Below are positions 51,737-60,026 of a stretch of 64,000 nucleotides of DNA, one piece after another. The number at the start of each line of letters is the position of its first letter. The first letter of the stretch is position 1. The notes beneath the pieces were generated by a model. That model was given only the letters and a program-made list of their open reading frames with translations. It was not told the origin of the DNA and did no database searches. This DNA is from an uncultured Lachnospiraceae bacterium. GTDB taxonomy: Bacteria; Bacillota; Clostridia; Lachnospirales; Lachnospiraceae. A program made the position numbers and the translations under genes. Location of the stretch: positions 1 to 64,000 of the forward strand of contig CACZBZ010000001.1 in assembly GCA_902779505.1 (NCBI GenBank), read 5' to 3'.

Positions 51737-51783
51737 ACTTATAAAAATTCGCAACTTCGCGAGATTGGAGATTGTTTAATACA

Positions 51784-53007
51784 ATGAAAATTTACGAGGA
51801 ATTAATAGCCAGAGGACTTATTGCACAGGTTACCGATGAGGCCGAGATCAGAGACCTTATCAATAACGGTGGTGCCAAGTTCTATATCGGTTTCGATCCT
51901 ACAGCGGATTCTTTACATGTAGGTCACTTTATGGCGCTTTGCCTTATGAAGAGACTTCAGATGGCAGGCAACAAGCCTGTTGTTCTTGTGGGCGGAGGTA
52001 CAGGTTATATCGGAGATCCTTCGGGACGTAACGATCTTCGTACCATGATGACTCCGGAGACAATACAGCATAACTGTGACTGCTTTAAGAAGCAGATGGA
52101 GAAATTCATTGAGTTCGGTGATGACAAGGCCATAATGGTCAACAATGCCGATTGGCTTCTCAAGCTCAACTACATCGATCTTTTAAGAGATGTGGGAGCA
52201 TGCTTCTCTGTTAATAACATGTTAAGAGCAGAGTGCTACAAGCAGCGTATGGAGAAGGGACTTACCTTCCTTGAGTTCAACTATATGATTATGCAGTCAT
52301 ACGACTTCTATTATCTCCATCAGAACTACGGATGTAATATGCAGTTCGGTGGTGACGATCAGTGGTCTAATATGCTTGGCGGTACGGAACTTATCAGAAA
52401 GAAGACCGGTGAAGATGCATATGCCATGACCATCACACTGCTCCTTAATTCAGAGGGCAAGAAGATGGGTAAGACAGCAAGCGGTGCTGTATGGCTTGAT
52501 CCCAACAAGACCAGTCCTTTTGATTTCTACCAGTACTGGAGAAATGTAGGAGATGCCGATGTTCTTAAGTGCATCAGAATGCTTACATTCCTTCCTCTGG
52601 AACAGATAGATGAGATGGATAAGTGGGAAGGTGCCGAGCTTAACAAGGCTAAGGAGATTCTCGCTTTTGAACTTACAAAGATGATTCACGGTGAAGAAGA
52701 AGCTGCCAAGGCCGAGGCTTCCGCAAAAGCATTGTTCGGAGGCGGCGGTACTACAGAGATGCCTACTGCAACAATTACAGAGGCAGACTTAAGAGACGGT
52801 GTCATTGATATTCTTGGACTTCTCGTTGCTTCGGGACTTACGGGATCCAGATCCGATGCAAGACGTGCCGTTGAACAGGGCGGTGTATCTGTGGATGATG
52901 AGAAGATTAGCGATATTAAGAAGCTTTACTCACCGGAAGACCTCGGGGGAGACGGTATTGTTCTCAGAAGAGGTAAGAAAAGTTACAAGAGAGTTAAGTT
53001 TCAGTAA
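51784..53007 (+). CDS. tyrS: Tyrosyl-tRNA synthetase
   Basis: Charges tRNA-Tyr. The 407-residue class I enzyme has the HIGH-like HVGH, the tyrosine pocket and KMGKTASG (KMSKS-like), and a C-terminal S4 RNA-binding domain (SGLTGSRSDARRAVEQGGVSV). The ATG at 51784 is preferred over an in-frame TTG at 51772, which is too close to the GGAG site (the spacing to 51784 is long at 13 bases). Confidence 0.95.
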   Translation: MKIYEELIARGLIAQVTDEAEIRDLINNGGAKFYIGFDPTADSLHVGHFMALCLMKRLQMAGNKPVVLVGGGTGYIGDPSGRNDLRTMMTPETIQHNCDCFKKQMEKFIEFGDDKAIMVNNADWLLKLNYIDLLRDVGACFSVNNMLRAECYKQRMEKGLTFLEFNYMIMQSYDFYYLHQNYGCNMQFGGDDQWSNMLGGTELIRKKTGEDAYAMTITLLLNSEGKKMGKTASGAVWLDPNKTSPFDFYQYWRNVGDADVLKCIRMLTFLPLEQIDEMDKWEGAELNKAKEILAFELTKMIHGEEEAAKAEASAKALFGGGGTTEMPTATITEADLRDGVIDILGLLVASGLTGSRSDARRAVEQGGVSVDDEKISDIKKLYSPEDLGGDGIVLRRGKKSYKRVKFQ

Positions 53008-53049
53008 TTGAAGAAATTATTAAGGTATTTTTAAGATTTCTCAGCCCCC

Positions 53050-53078
53050 TTGCAAATGTCAGTTTAATCATATATACT
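53050..53078 (+). promoter_or_regulatory. Promoter of DUF3048 gene
   Basis: TTGCAA (53050-53055), 17 bases, TATACT (53073-53078). Confidence 0.65.
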
Positions 53079-53127
53079 TACTAAGGTTTGACTTTTTTGG
53101 AAAGGGAAAGAAAGGATTGTATTTATT

Positions 53128-54231
53128 ATGAATAAGAAAGCATTAGTTGCCATACTTTGTATAGCAATGACATTTTCTCTTACAGCATGTGGCTCTAAGA
53201 CTAATGTTGAGAGCGGAAAAGAGCCTGTAACAATCGAAGTAGAAGCAATTGATACAGCAGAAGAGACAACAGAAGTTGAAGAAGTTGTAGAAGACGAACT
53301 TCCTGCAGGAATGGTATGGAGTGAACTCACAGGACTTGCAATCGATGCATCCATTGAGAAGCAGAAGCCTATCGCTGCAATGGTAGATAACGAGATCAAG
53401 GCATACGATCATTACGGTCTTAATGATGCCGACATCATATACGAACTTATGAACTCTACAGCTAACGATCGTATCACAAGACTTATGGTTATCTATAAGG
53501 ATTGGGGTAACATCAAGCAGCTTGGTTCTATCAGAAGTACACGTCCTACAAATTTTATGCTTGCAGCAGAGTACAATGCGGTTATTTGTCATGACGGTGG
53601 CCCGTTCTACATTGATGAATATATCGCAAAAGATTACACACAGAACTTCTCAGGTGTATTCAGCCGTATCTCAAACGGTAAGGCAAGAGAGTTCACAGAG
53701 TACATTGTTCCCGGTGACCTTGATAAGGCATTCAAGAACAGCAAGTTCTCTACAGAGTACGATGAGTATTATGAAGGACCTCATTGGACATTCGCACCTA
53801 TGGCATCTCCCATCACAAACGAGGATGGTGAGGATGCAACAAACATAGATCTGTCAGCAGGTTTCAAGCATACAAAGTCAATGCTTAAGTATGATTCATC
53901 AACAGGTCTTTACACATACTATGCATATGACAAGGCACATGTTGACGGTGAGACAGGCGAGCCTTTAACATTCAAGAATGTTATTCTTCAGAAGTGTTCT
54001 TATTCACAGCTTGATGATCACGGATATCTTATCTACAATGTTCTTGCAAGTGATTGGGATGGTTACTATGTAACTAACGGTAAGGCTGTTCCGATTAAGT
54101 GGACTAAGGAATCTGAAAAAGGCATTACACATTTCTACACACTTGACGGTGAAGAGATTACCCTTAACAAGGGTAAGACATACGTAGGACTTATTCCCGA
54201 TGATTACTGGGATGAAGTAAAGCTTAATTAG
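53128..54231 (+). CDS. DUF3048 (YerB-like) lipoprotein
   Basis: A 367-residue secreted lipoprotein: MNKK start, hydrophobic core and lipobox SLTAC, then an acidic linker (EAIDTAEETTEVEEVVEDE) and the DUF3048 domain (IAAMVDNEIKAYDHYGLNDADI, GSIRSTRPTNFM). The family occurs in Bacillus (YerB) and Clostridia; its function is unknown, and cell-wall or germination roles have been suggested. Monocistronic, with promoter and terminator. Confidence 0.9.
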   Translation: MNKKALVAILCIAMTFSLTACGSKTNVESGKEPVTIEVEAIDTAEETTEVEEVVEDELPAGMVWSELTGLAIDASIEKQKPIAAMVDNEIKAYDHYGLNDADIIYELMNSTANDRITRLMVIYKDWGNIKQLGSIRSTRPTNFMLAAEYNAVICHDGGPFYIDEYIAKDYTQNFSGVFSRISNGKAREFTEYIVPGDLDKAFKNSKFSTEYDEYYEGPHWTFAPMASPITNEDGEDATNIDLSAGFKHTKSMLKYDSSTGLYTYYAYDKAHVDGETGEPLTFKNVILQKCSYSQLDDHGYLIYNVLASDWDGYYVTNGKAVPIKWTKESEKGITHFYTLDGEEITLNKGKTYVGLIPDDYWDEVKLN

Positions 54232-54240
54232 TAAAATAGA

Positions 54241-54269
54241 ACCTCGGGTTTAATCACCCGGGGTTTTTT
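54241..54269 (+). terminator. Intrinsic terminator after DUF3048 gene
   Basis: A 9-bp stem (54241-54249 with 54256-54264, one G-T pair) and six T. Confidence 0.85.
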
Positions 54270-54284
54270 GTTTGAGTGGATTTA

Positions 54285-54293
54285 TGATATAAT
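54285..54293 (+). promoter_or_regulatory. Extended -10 promoter of punA
   Basis: TGATATAAT with a perfect -10 hexamer, 38 bases before the ATG. Confidence 0.6.
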
Positions 54294-54331
54294 TTAACAT
54301 ATTATTTTTTACCGAAAGAAAGGGTGAAGAT

Positions 54332-55165
54332 ATGAGCGAAATATATGAAAAACTTAACGGATGCCTTAAGAGTGTAAGAGCAAAAACCGATTTTGTTCCA
54401 CAGGTTGCTATTGTTCTTGGATCGGGACTTGGTGATTATGCCAATGATATCAAAGTAGAGTGCGAGATTGATTATCATGATATCGAGGGATTCCCCATAT
54501 CAACCGTACCCGGCCATGCAGGAAAATTTATCTTCGGATATGTCAATGACATTCCCGTTGTTTGTATGAAGGGTAGAGTTCATTATTACGAGGGATATCC
54601 CATCAGTGATGTTGTACTTCCCACAAGACTTATGAAACTTTTGGGAGCAAAGATACTATTCCTTACCAATGCATCAGGCGGACTTAATTCTTCTTTCAAG
54701 GCCGGGGATTTTATGATGCTTACGGATCATATTTCATGCTTTGCACCCAATCCTCTTATAGGACAGAACATAGATGAGTTGGGAACACGTTTCCCCGATA
54801 TGACTCATGTATATGACGAAGACCTCAGAAAGATAATTGAAGAAGTTGCTTCCAAGGAAGGAATTGATCTTAAGAAGGGTGTGTATGCTCAGCTTACGGG
54901 ACCCAGTTTTGAGTCTCCGGCAGAGATCAGAATGCTTCGTACGCTTGGGGTTGATGCGGTTGGTATGTCTACTGTTGTTGAAGCAATCGCAGCTAATCAT
55001 ATGGGTATGAAGATATGCGGTATTTCATGTGTATGTAATCTTGCCGCAGGTATGACAGACAATCCGCTTACACATGATGAAGTACAGGCTGCAGCCAATG
55101 AGGCAGCTCCAAAATTCAAGAAACTGTTGACCGAATCTGTAAGCAGATTTTCGGAAGTTCTTTAA
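54332..55165 (+). CDS. punA: Purine-nucleoside phosphorylase
   Basis: Splits purine nucleosides with phosphate, releasing the base for salvage. The 277-residue trimeric-type enzyme has the phosphate loop GSGLGDYA, the substrate block GHAGKFIFGYVND and RVHYYEGYP, and the base site GAKILFLTNASGG. Followed 25 bases later by an amidohydrolase of purine metabolism, so the two probably form a salvage operon. Confidence 0.94.
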   Translation: MSEIYEKLNGCLKSVRAKTDFVPQVAIVLGSGLGDYANDIKVECEIDYHDIEGFPISTVPGHAGKFIFGYVNDIPVVCMKGRVHYYEGYPISDVVLPTRLMKLLGAKILFLTNASGGLNSSFKAGDFMMLTDHISCFAPNPLIGQNIDELGTRFPDMTHVYDEDLRKIIEEVASKEGIDLKKGVYAQLTGPSFESPAEIRMLRTLGVDAVGMSTVVEAIAANHMGMKICGISCVCNLAAGMTDNPLTHDEVQAAANEAAPKFKKLLTESVSRFSEVL

Positions 55166-55190
55166 TCAATAAAACGGGAAGGGAAAAAAT

Positions 55191-56459
55191 ATGAATATTA
55201 GATTCTGGGATGCCAGCGTTCTTACCATGGTTGATGGTGAGGAAATGTTTAATGGAGAAGTATGGGTAGAAGGTAACCGCATAACTTATGTGGGACCTGC
55301 CAGAGATGCTAGTGGAGTTAAATGGGATCGTGAGATAGAATGTGGCGGAGATGTTATTATGCCGGGCTTCAAGGATGCACATACTCATTCCGGCATGACG
55401 GCTTTCAGATCACTTGCGGATGATACCAATCTGCAGGACTGGCTTAATAATGACATCTTCCCAAGAGAAGCCAAGATGAACGGTGATGACTGTTACTGGC
55501 TTACAAAACTTGCAATACTCGAATATCTTACAAGCGGTATTACAGCCATTGAAGATATGTATCTGACTCCCGAGACTATAGGTCAGGCTTGTCAGGAGAT
55601 GGGAATGCGTTGCGAACTTATCTCCGGACTCAACAAATTCGGACCTACTCTTGAAGTTCTTGAAGAGAGATACAACAATCTTAACGGCAAGTGGCCACTG
55701 GTAGGATTCCAGCTGGGTGTTCATGCTGAATATACATGTGACAGAAAGCTGCTTGAAGATGTGGCTAAGATACATCAGAAATATAAGAGCCCCTTCTATG
55801 CGCATATGTCTGAGACAAAGACAGAGGTTGATGAATGTATCGGAAGATACGGTATGTCGCCTGTTGAACTTTTTGACAGTCTTGGCCTCTTCGATTACGG
55901 CGGAGCTATCTACCACGGTGTATGGGTAAGTGAAAAGGACAGAGAGATCCTCAAGAAGAGAGGAATCGTAGTTGTATCCAACCCTGCATCCAATGCAAAG
56001 CTTGCAAGCGGCATTGCTCCCATCAGTGATTACCTTAAGAACGGTATTCCTGTTGCTCTCGGAACCGACGGACCCAGCTCCAACAATGCCCTTGATATGT
56101 TCAGAGAGATGTATCTTGTGACAATACTCGGCAAACTGAAAGAGATGGACCCCACAGCCGTACCTGCCACTGAAGTACTTAAGATGGCAACGGTTAACGG
56201 TTCAAAGAGCCTCTTCCATAAGGATACCGATGTTCTGGCAGAAGGCAAACTTGCGGATATAATCAGAATTGATTTAAGCAAGCCCAATATGCAGCCTATT
56301 CTTAATGTTCCTAAGAATATTGTATTCAGCGGAAGCAAGCAGAATGTCAAGATGACCATGATTGACGGTAGAATTCTCTATGAGGATGAGCAGTTCCTTA
56401 ATGCCGAAGTTATGGAAATATATGCAAACGCAGCTAAGATTATGGAGAGACTCAGATAG
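55191..56459 (+). CDS. Amidohydrolase, MTA/SAH deaminase-like
   Basis: A 422-residue metal-dependent deaminase of the MtaD/SsnA/TrzA group, which mostly deaminates S-adenosylhomocysteine, 5'-methylthioadenosine or related purines. The metal ligands DAHTHSG, GVHAEYTC and HMSET and the late Asp of GTDGPSSNN are all present. The combination with punA supports a purine substrate, but guanine or other amidine substrates cannot be excluded. Confidence 0.85.
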   Translation: MNIRFWDASVLTMVDGEEMFNGEVWVEGNRITYVGPARDASGVKWDREIECGGDVIMPGFKDAHTHSGMTAFRSLADDTNLQDWLNNDIFPREAKMNGDDCYWLTKLAILEYLTSGITAIEDMYLTPETIGQACQEMGMRCELISGLNKFGPTLEVLEERYNNLNGKWPLVGFQLGVHAEYTCDRKLLEDVAKIHQKYKSPFYAHMSETKTEVDECIGRYGMSPVELFDSLGLFDYGGAIYHGVWVSEKDREILKKRGIVVVSNPASNAKLASGIAPISDYLKNGIPVALGTDGPSSNNALDMFREMYLVTILGKLKEMDPTAVPATEVLKMATVNGSKSLFHKDTDVLAEGKLADIIRIDLSKPNMQPILNVPKNIVFSGSKQNVKMTMIDGRILYEDEQFLNAEVMEIYANAAKIMERLR

Positions 56460-56465
56460 AGACTC

Positions 56466-58130
56466 ATGGAAAATATAGTACTCTTGTGTATTGTTTTATT
56501 TATAATTCTTGCAGCATTTTTATACGGGCTGTATCAGAAGAAACAATATCGCAAAACAGTTATTAAGAAAATTAAAGACAGTTATGGCATGTCACCGTCC
56601 AGAGAATACTCGGACGGTGAATATGCGCATATAGGAGGATATAACAGGAATCATAAGTCGGATTTTTCTCTGGATGACATTACATGGAACGATCTGAATA
56701 TGGATGCTGTTTTTTCTGCTGTTAATTACAGTTATACTTCAGCGGGAGAAGAATATCTCTATTATCTTTTGCGCAATCCTTCCCTTAAGGGAGAGAGCAA
56801 TGAAGAACTGGAGAAGAATGTTGCCTACTATGCGGATCATGAGGAGGAAAGAAACAACATACTTCTTGCACTTCATGACTGCGGACGTACGGGCAAATAC
56901 AGCATATATGATTATCTGAACAATCTGAGCATACTTGACGATGAAAATGCCGTAAGAGATGTGGCTGTGGACTGCTTATATCTTATAGCCGCGGCATGCT
57001 TTTTCTTTAACATAGGTGTGGGTATTGCGGCAGCTTTCGCGGTTCTTTTTATCAGTTTATCCACCTATTTTAAAAAGAAGAAACATATTGAACCATACAT
57101 CACCTGTTTTTCTTATGTGTTCAGAATACTCGGAAGCGCGGAGACCATTGCCGGTTCAAAGGCAGGAGATGCTTTTACTGAGGAGAGAAAGAAACTTTCT
57201 GAATTAAGGAAGAGATTCACAAAGTTCAGGTCTTTTTCATGGCTCTTATATGAGAGCGGAGGCGGAGATCCTTTGGGAATTGTGGTGGATTATCTCAGAA
57301 TGTTTTTCCATCTTGATATCATCAAGTTCTTTCACATGAGAAATGAGATAAAGAGGCACTGGGATGATATTGATGAGATTCTGACTATTATAGGCAAGAT
57401 TGATTCCACAATGTCCGTTCTGCTTTTAAGGGCTCATATAACGGATCATTGCAGTCCTGTTTTTAAGGGTGATTCCTATAAAGCAAGCGACATATATCAT
57501 ATTCTTCTTTCGGAGCCTGTAAAAAATGATGTGGACTTTGATAAGGGACTTATCCTTACGGGTTCCAATGCATCGGGCAAATCAACTCTTCTTAAGACGG
57601 TTGCGGTTAATGCCGTTCTTGCACAGTCAATCAACACTGTTATGGCGTCAAGTTATGAGGCACCGGCTTACAGAATATATACTTCCCTTGCACTTCAGGA
57701 TAATATCTTTGAGGGCGAGAGCTATTATATGACGGAGATTAAGTCTCTCAAGCGTATCATGGACAGCAGTAAGGACAGAAGCACTCCCATACTTGCCTGT
57801 GTTGATGAGGTATTGAGAGGTACCAATACCGTTGAGAGAATCAGCGCAAGTTCTGTGATATTAAGAAGTCTGGCCGATGTGAGAGGTCTGATTCTTGCGG
57901 CGACTCATGATCTTGAACTTGCCTATATGCTTGAAGATATATACGATAATTATCACTTTGAAGAAAAGATAGAGGAAGATGACATTTTCTTCCCTTACAA
58001 GATACTCAAAGGACCTGCCACAACTAGAAATGCCATCACACTGCTTAAGCTGGTGGGCTATGACAGCGAGATTGTTGAAAAGGCTCAGGCTGCGGCAAAG
58101 AAATACGAAGAGACCGGTTCTTTTTATTAG
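56466..58130 (+). CDS. Membrane-anchored MutS-like ATPase
   Basis: A 554-residue protein: N-terminal transmembrane helix (about 3-22), a second hydrophobic region near residues 168-205 (probably two helices), a helical lever-like middle and a C-terminal ABC-type ATPase of the MutS family. Walker A is GSNASGKSTLLK, the MutS-specific block LQDNIFEGESYYMTEIKSL follows, Walker B is CVDEVLRGTN and the switch histidine is in AATHD. DNA mismatch-binding domains are absent. This family of membrane MutS relatives occurs in Firmicutes and Bacteroidetes with unknown function. It lies seven bases after the amidohydrolase stop. Confidence 0.85.
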   Translation: MENIVLLCIVLFIILAAFLYGLYQKKQYRKTVIKKIKDSYGMSPSREYSDGEYAHIGGYNRNHKSDFSLDDITWNDLNMDAVFSAVNYSYTSAGEEYLYYLLRNPSLKGESNEELEKNVAYYADHEEERNNILLALHDCGRTGKYSIYDYLNNLSILDDENAVRDVAVDCLYLIAAACFFFNIGVGIAAAFAVLFISLSTYFKKKKHIEPYITCFSYVFRILGSAETIAGSKAGDAFTEERKKLSELRKRFTKFRSFSWLLYESGGGDPLGIVVDYLRMFFHLDIIKFFHMRNEIKRHWDDIDEILTIIGKIDSTMSVLLLRAHITDHCSPVFKGDSYKASDIYHILLSEPVKNDVDFDKGLILTGSNASGKSTLLKTVAVNAVLAQSINTVMASSYEAPAYRIYTSLALQDNIFEGESYYMTEIKSLKRIMDSSKDRSTPILACVDEVLRGTNTVERISASSVILRSLADVRGLILAATHDLELAYMLEDIYDNYHFEEKIEEDDIFFPYKILKGPATTRNAITLLKLVGYDSEIVEKAQAAAKKYEETGSFY

Positions 58131-58141
58131 AAGGAAAAACT

Positions 58142-58618
58142 ATGAATGTAACCATTTACTCTGACGGTTCCGCCAGAGGCAATCCGGACGGACCGGGAGG
58201 ATACGGAACGGTAATTGAATATATTGACGGAAAGGGTACTCTTCACACAAGAGAATACTCTGCCGGATATAAGAAGACCACTAACAATCGCATGGAACTT
58301 ATGGGTGTTATAACCGGGCTCAAAGCCCTGACCAAGCCCTGCGGGGTGGAAGTCGTTACCGATTCGAAATATGTAAGCGATGCTTTTAATCAGCATTGGA
58401 TTGAGGGCTGGGTTAAGGAAAACTGGCGTAAGGGAAAAAAGAACGAGGTTAAGAACATCGATCTCTGGCTTAAGCTTCTTGAGGCCATGGAGCCTCATCA
58501 GGTGCGATTCACCTGGGTCAAGGGACATGCCGGACATCCCCAGAACGAAAGATGCGACAAACTTGCCACAAGTGCGGCTGACGGTGATGAGCTCCTTGAC
58601 GATGAGGGCTTAAATTGA
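58142..58618 (+). CDS. rnhA: Ribonuclease HI
   Basis: Degrades RNA in RNA-DNA hybrids. All active-site carboxylates are visible in 158 residues: IYSDGSARGN, NRMELMG, VVTDSKYV and NERCDKLA, plus the handle region and KGHAGHPQNE. It starts eleven bases after the mutS-like gene. Confidence 0.95.
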   Translation: MNVTIYSDGSARGNPDGPGGYGTVIEYIDGKGTLHTREYSAGYKKTTNNRMELMGVITGLKALTKPCGVEVVTDSKYVSDAFNQHWIEGWVKENWRKGKKNEVKNIDLWLKLLEAMEPHQVRFTWVKGHAGHPQNERCDKLATSAADGDELLDDEGLN

Positions 58619-58653
58619 TATTATTCTAATAGAGTTTTTTGTGGGAGGCGGAT

Positions 58654-58848
58654 ATGTCCAATCTTATTTCTTTTATTAATTCGTTATTATCTTATTTAGT
58701 TGTATATATTGTATTTGCCGTATGTATTGTTCTTGCTGTTCTTGGCGGTATCGCACTCAGAAAGAACAAGAATAAAAAAGACGAGCTTGTGAAAGCGGAA
58801 GAGAGCAAGGCGGAGGATGACCTTACGCAGGCTGCTTCAGAGGCGTAG
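58654..58848 (+). CDS. Small single-pass membrane protein
   Basis: A 64-residue protein with one strongly hydrophobic helix (about 14-36), then a lysine-rich and acidic cytoplasmic tail. GGGAGG is the ribosome site for ATG 58654; an in-frame TTG 15 bases upstream overlaps it and is rejected. A terminator follows. No function recognised. Confidence 0.75.
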   Translation: MSNLISFINSLLSYLVVYIVFAVCIVLAVLGGIALRKNKNKKDELVKAEESKAEDDLTQAASEA

Positions 58849-58870
58849 ACAGTATATTGAATAGTTAAGC

Positions 58871-58897
58871 AATGGGTGTCTCATGACACCCATTTTT
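58871..58897 (+). terminator. Intrinsic terminator
   Basis: A perfect 10-bp stem (58871-58880 with 58885-58894), 4-base loop, T tail. Confidence 0.88.
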
Positions 58898-58926
58898 AAG
58901 TATGGGGTAAGAAGGGGATAAGGATT

Positions 58927-59916
58927 ATGGCAAAAGGATATAATCAAAAACTAAAACTTCTCTATCTTGTGGATATCCTCAAGCGTCAGACGGATGAAGA
59001 ACATCCCATGAGCGCAGGTGCTCTTATAGAGGAGCTGGAGAAAAGCGGAGTTTCCGCTGAAAGAAAAAGCATATATGACGACATAGCTTGTCTGCAGGAT
59101 TACGGTCTTGATATAATCCTCAATCCTTCAAAGAGGAACGGCGGCTATTATCTTGCTTCAAGAGATTTTGAACTTCCTGAATTGAAGATTCTTGTTGATA
59201 CGGTACAGTCTTCCAGATTCATTACGGCAAAAAAGAGTAAGGACCTTATTAAGAAGCTTGAGAATCTGGCCAGTATATACGACGAAAAAGAATTAAAACG
59301 TCAGGTATATGTTATTAACCGTGTAAAGACAGATAACGAAAGTATATATTATGCCGTCAACGACATATATAATGCCATACAGAACAATAAGCAGATCAGT
59401 TTTGTATATACGGTCTGGAATGCAAAGAAAAAGAAGGTCCCCAGAAAAGATGGGGAACTATACGTGGTAAGTCCTTGGACCCTTGCCTATAATGACGGCA
59501 ATTATTATCTGATTGCTTATGATGCTAAGACGGATAATATTAAGCACTACAGGGTGGATAAAATGACTTCCCTTAAGGAACTTCCCGAGGCCAGAAAGGG
59601 TAATGACAGATTTGCGGATTTCCAGCTGGTGTCATACCTGAACATGACATTTAATATGTATGCCGGAAGGGAAGAAAATGTGGAACTGGAGATGCCGGAG
59701 TCACTGGTGGGCGTTTTCATAGACAGGTTCGGAGACGGAATTACTGTATATGATCTGGGCAATGGCAATGTAAGGGTCAGAGTAAAGATTGCGGTATCAA
59801 GTCAGTTCTTCGGTTGGCTGGCAGGTCTCGGACCTTCGGTAACACTGCATTCGCCTGAAAAAGTACGCAAAGAGTACAAAGAATATATAAAGAGAATTTT
59901 AGATTCAATCGATTGA
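58927..59916 (+). CDS. WYL-domain transcriptional regulator
   Basis: A 329-residue regulator of the YafY type. The N-terminal winged helix (MSAGALIEELEKSGVSAERKSIYDDIACL) binds DNA; a WYL domain follows (VSPWTLAYNDGNYYLIAYDAKTDNIKHYRVDKM), which binds ligands or nucleic acid; a C-terminal WCX-like region ends the protein. WYL proteins often control defence or DNA-stress genes. The gene lies just before nrdD, whose promoter overlaps its stop codon. Confidence 0.9.
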   Translation: MAKGYNQKLKLLYLVDILKRQTDEEHPMSAGALIEELEKSGVSAERKSIYDDIACLQDYGLDIILNPSKRNGGYYLASRDFELPELKILVDTVQSSRFITAKKSKDLIKKLENLASIYDEKELKRQVYVINRVKTDNESIYYAVNDIYNAIQNNKQISFVYTVWNAKKKKVPRKDGELYVVSPWTLAYNDGNYYLIAYDAKTDNIKHYRVDKMTSLKELPEARKGNDRFADFQLVSYLNMTFNMYAGREENVELEMPESLVGVFIDRFGDGITVYDLGNGNVRVRVKIAVSSQFFGWLAGLGPSVTLHSPEKVRKEYKEYIKRILDSID

Positions 59917-59941
59917 CATACAAATTGTAGTTGGTTATACT
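59913..59941 (+). promoter_or_regulatory. Promoter of nrdD-nrdG
   Basis: Perfect TTGACA (59913-59918), 17 bases, TATACT (59936-59941). It overlaps the stop codon of the WYL gene. Confidence 0.8.
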
Positions 59942-59942
59942 A

Positions 59943-59979
59943 GAGAGGTACAACATATTGTGGTTGTATCTCTTTTTTT
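59943..59979 (+). terminator. Terminator overlapping the nrdD transcription start
   Basis: GAGA-GG-TACAAC (59943-59954, GG bulged) pairs with GTTGTA-TCTC (59963-59972), followed by seven T. It terminates read-through from the WYL gene; transcripts from the nrdD promoter begin inside the left arm and could only form the 6-bp inner stem. Confidence 0.72.
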
Positions 59980-60026
59980 ATCATTATCATGTATTTTCAA
60001 TTAATCGGAAAGGGAGTTGTTGTAAA

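Noticed and set aside
51714..51783. T-box leader for tyrS
   Set aside because: The leader is only about 70 bases and lacks the T-box sequence and antiterminator; a T-box is normally over 200 bases.
59949..59968. NrdR box before nrdD
   Set aside because: ACAACATATTGTGG resembles part of an NrdR box, but symmetry is weak and it is better explained as the terminator stem.
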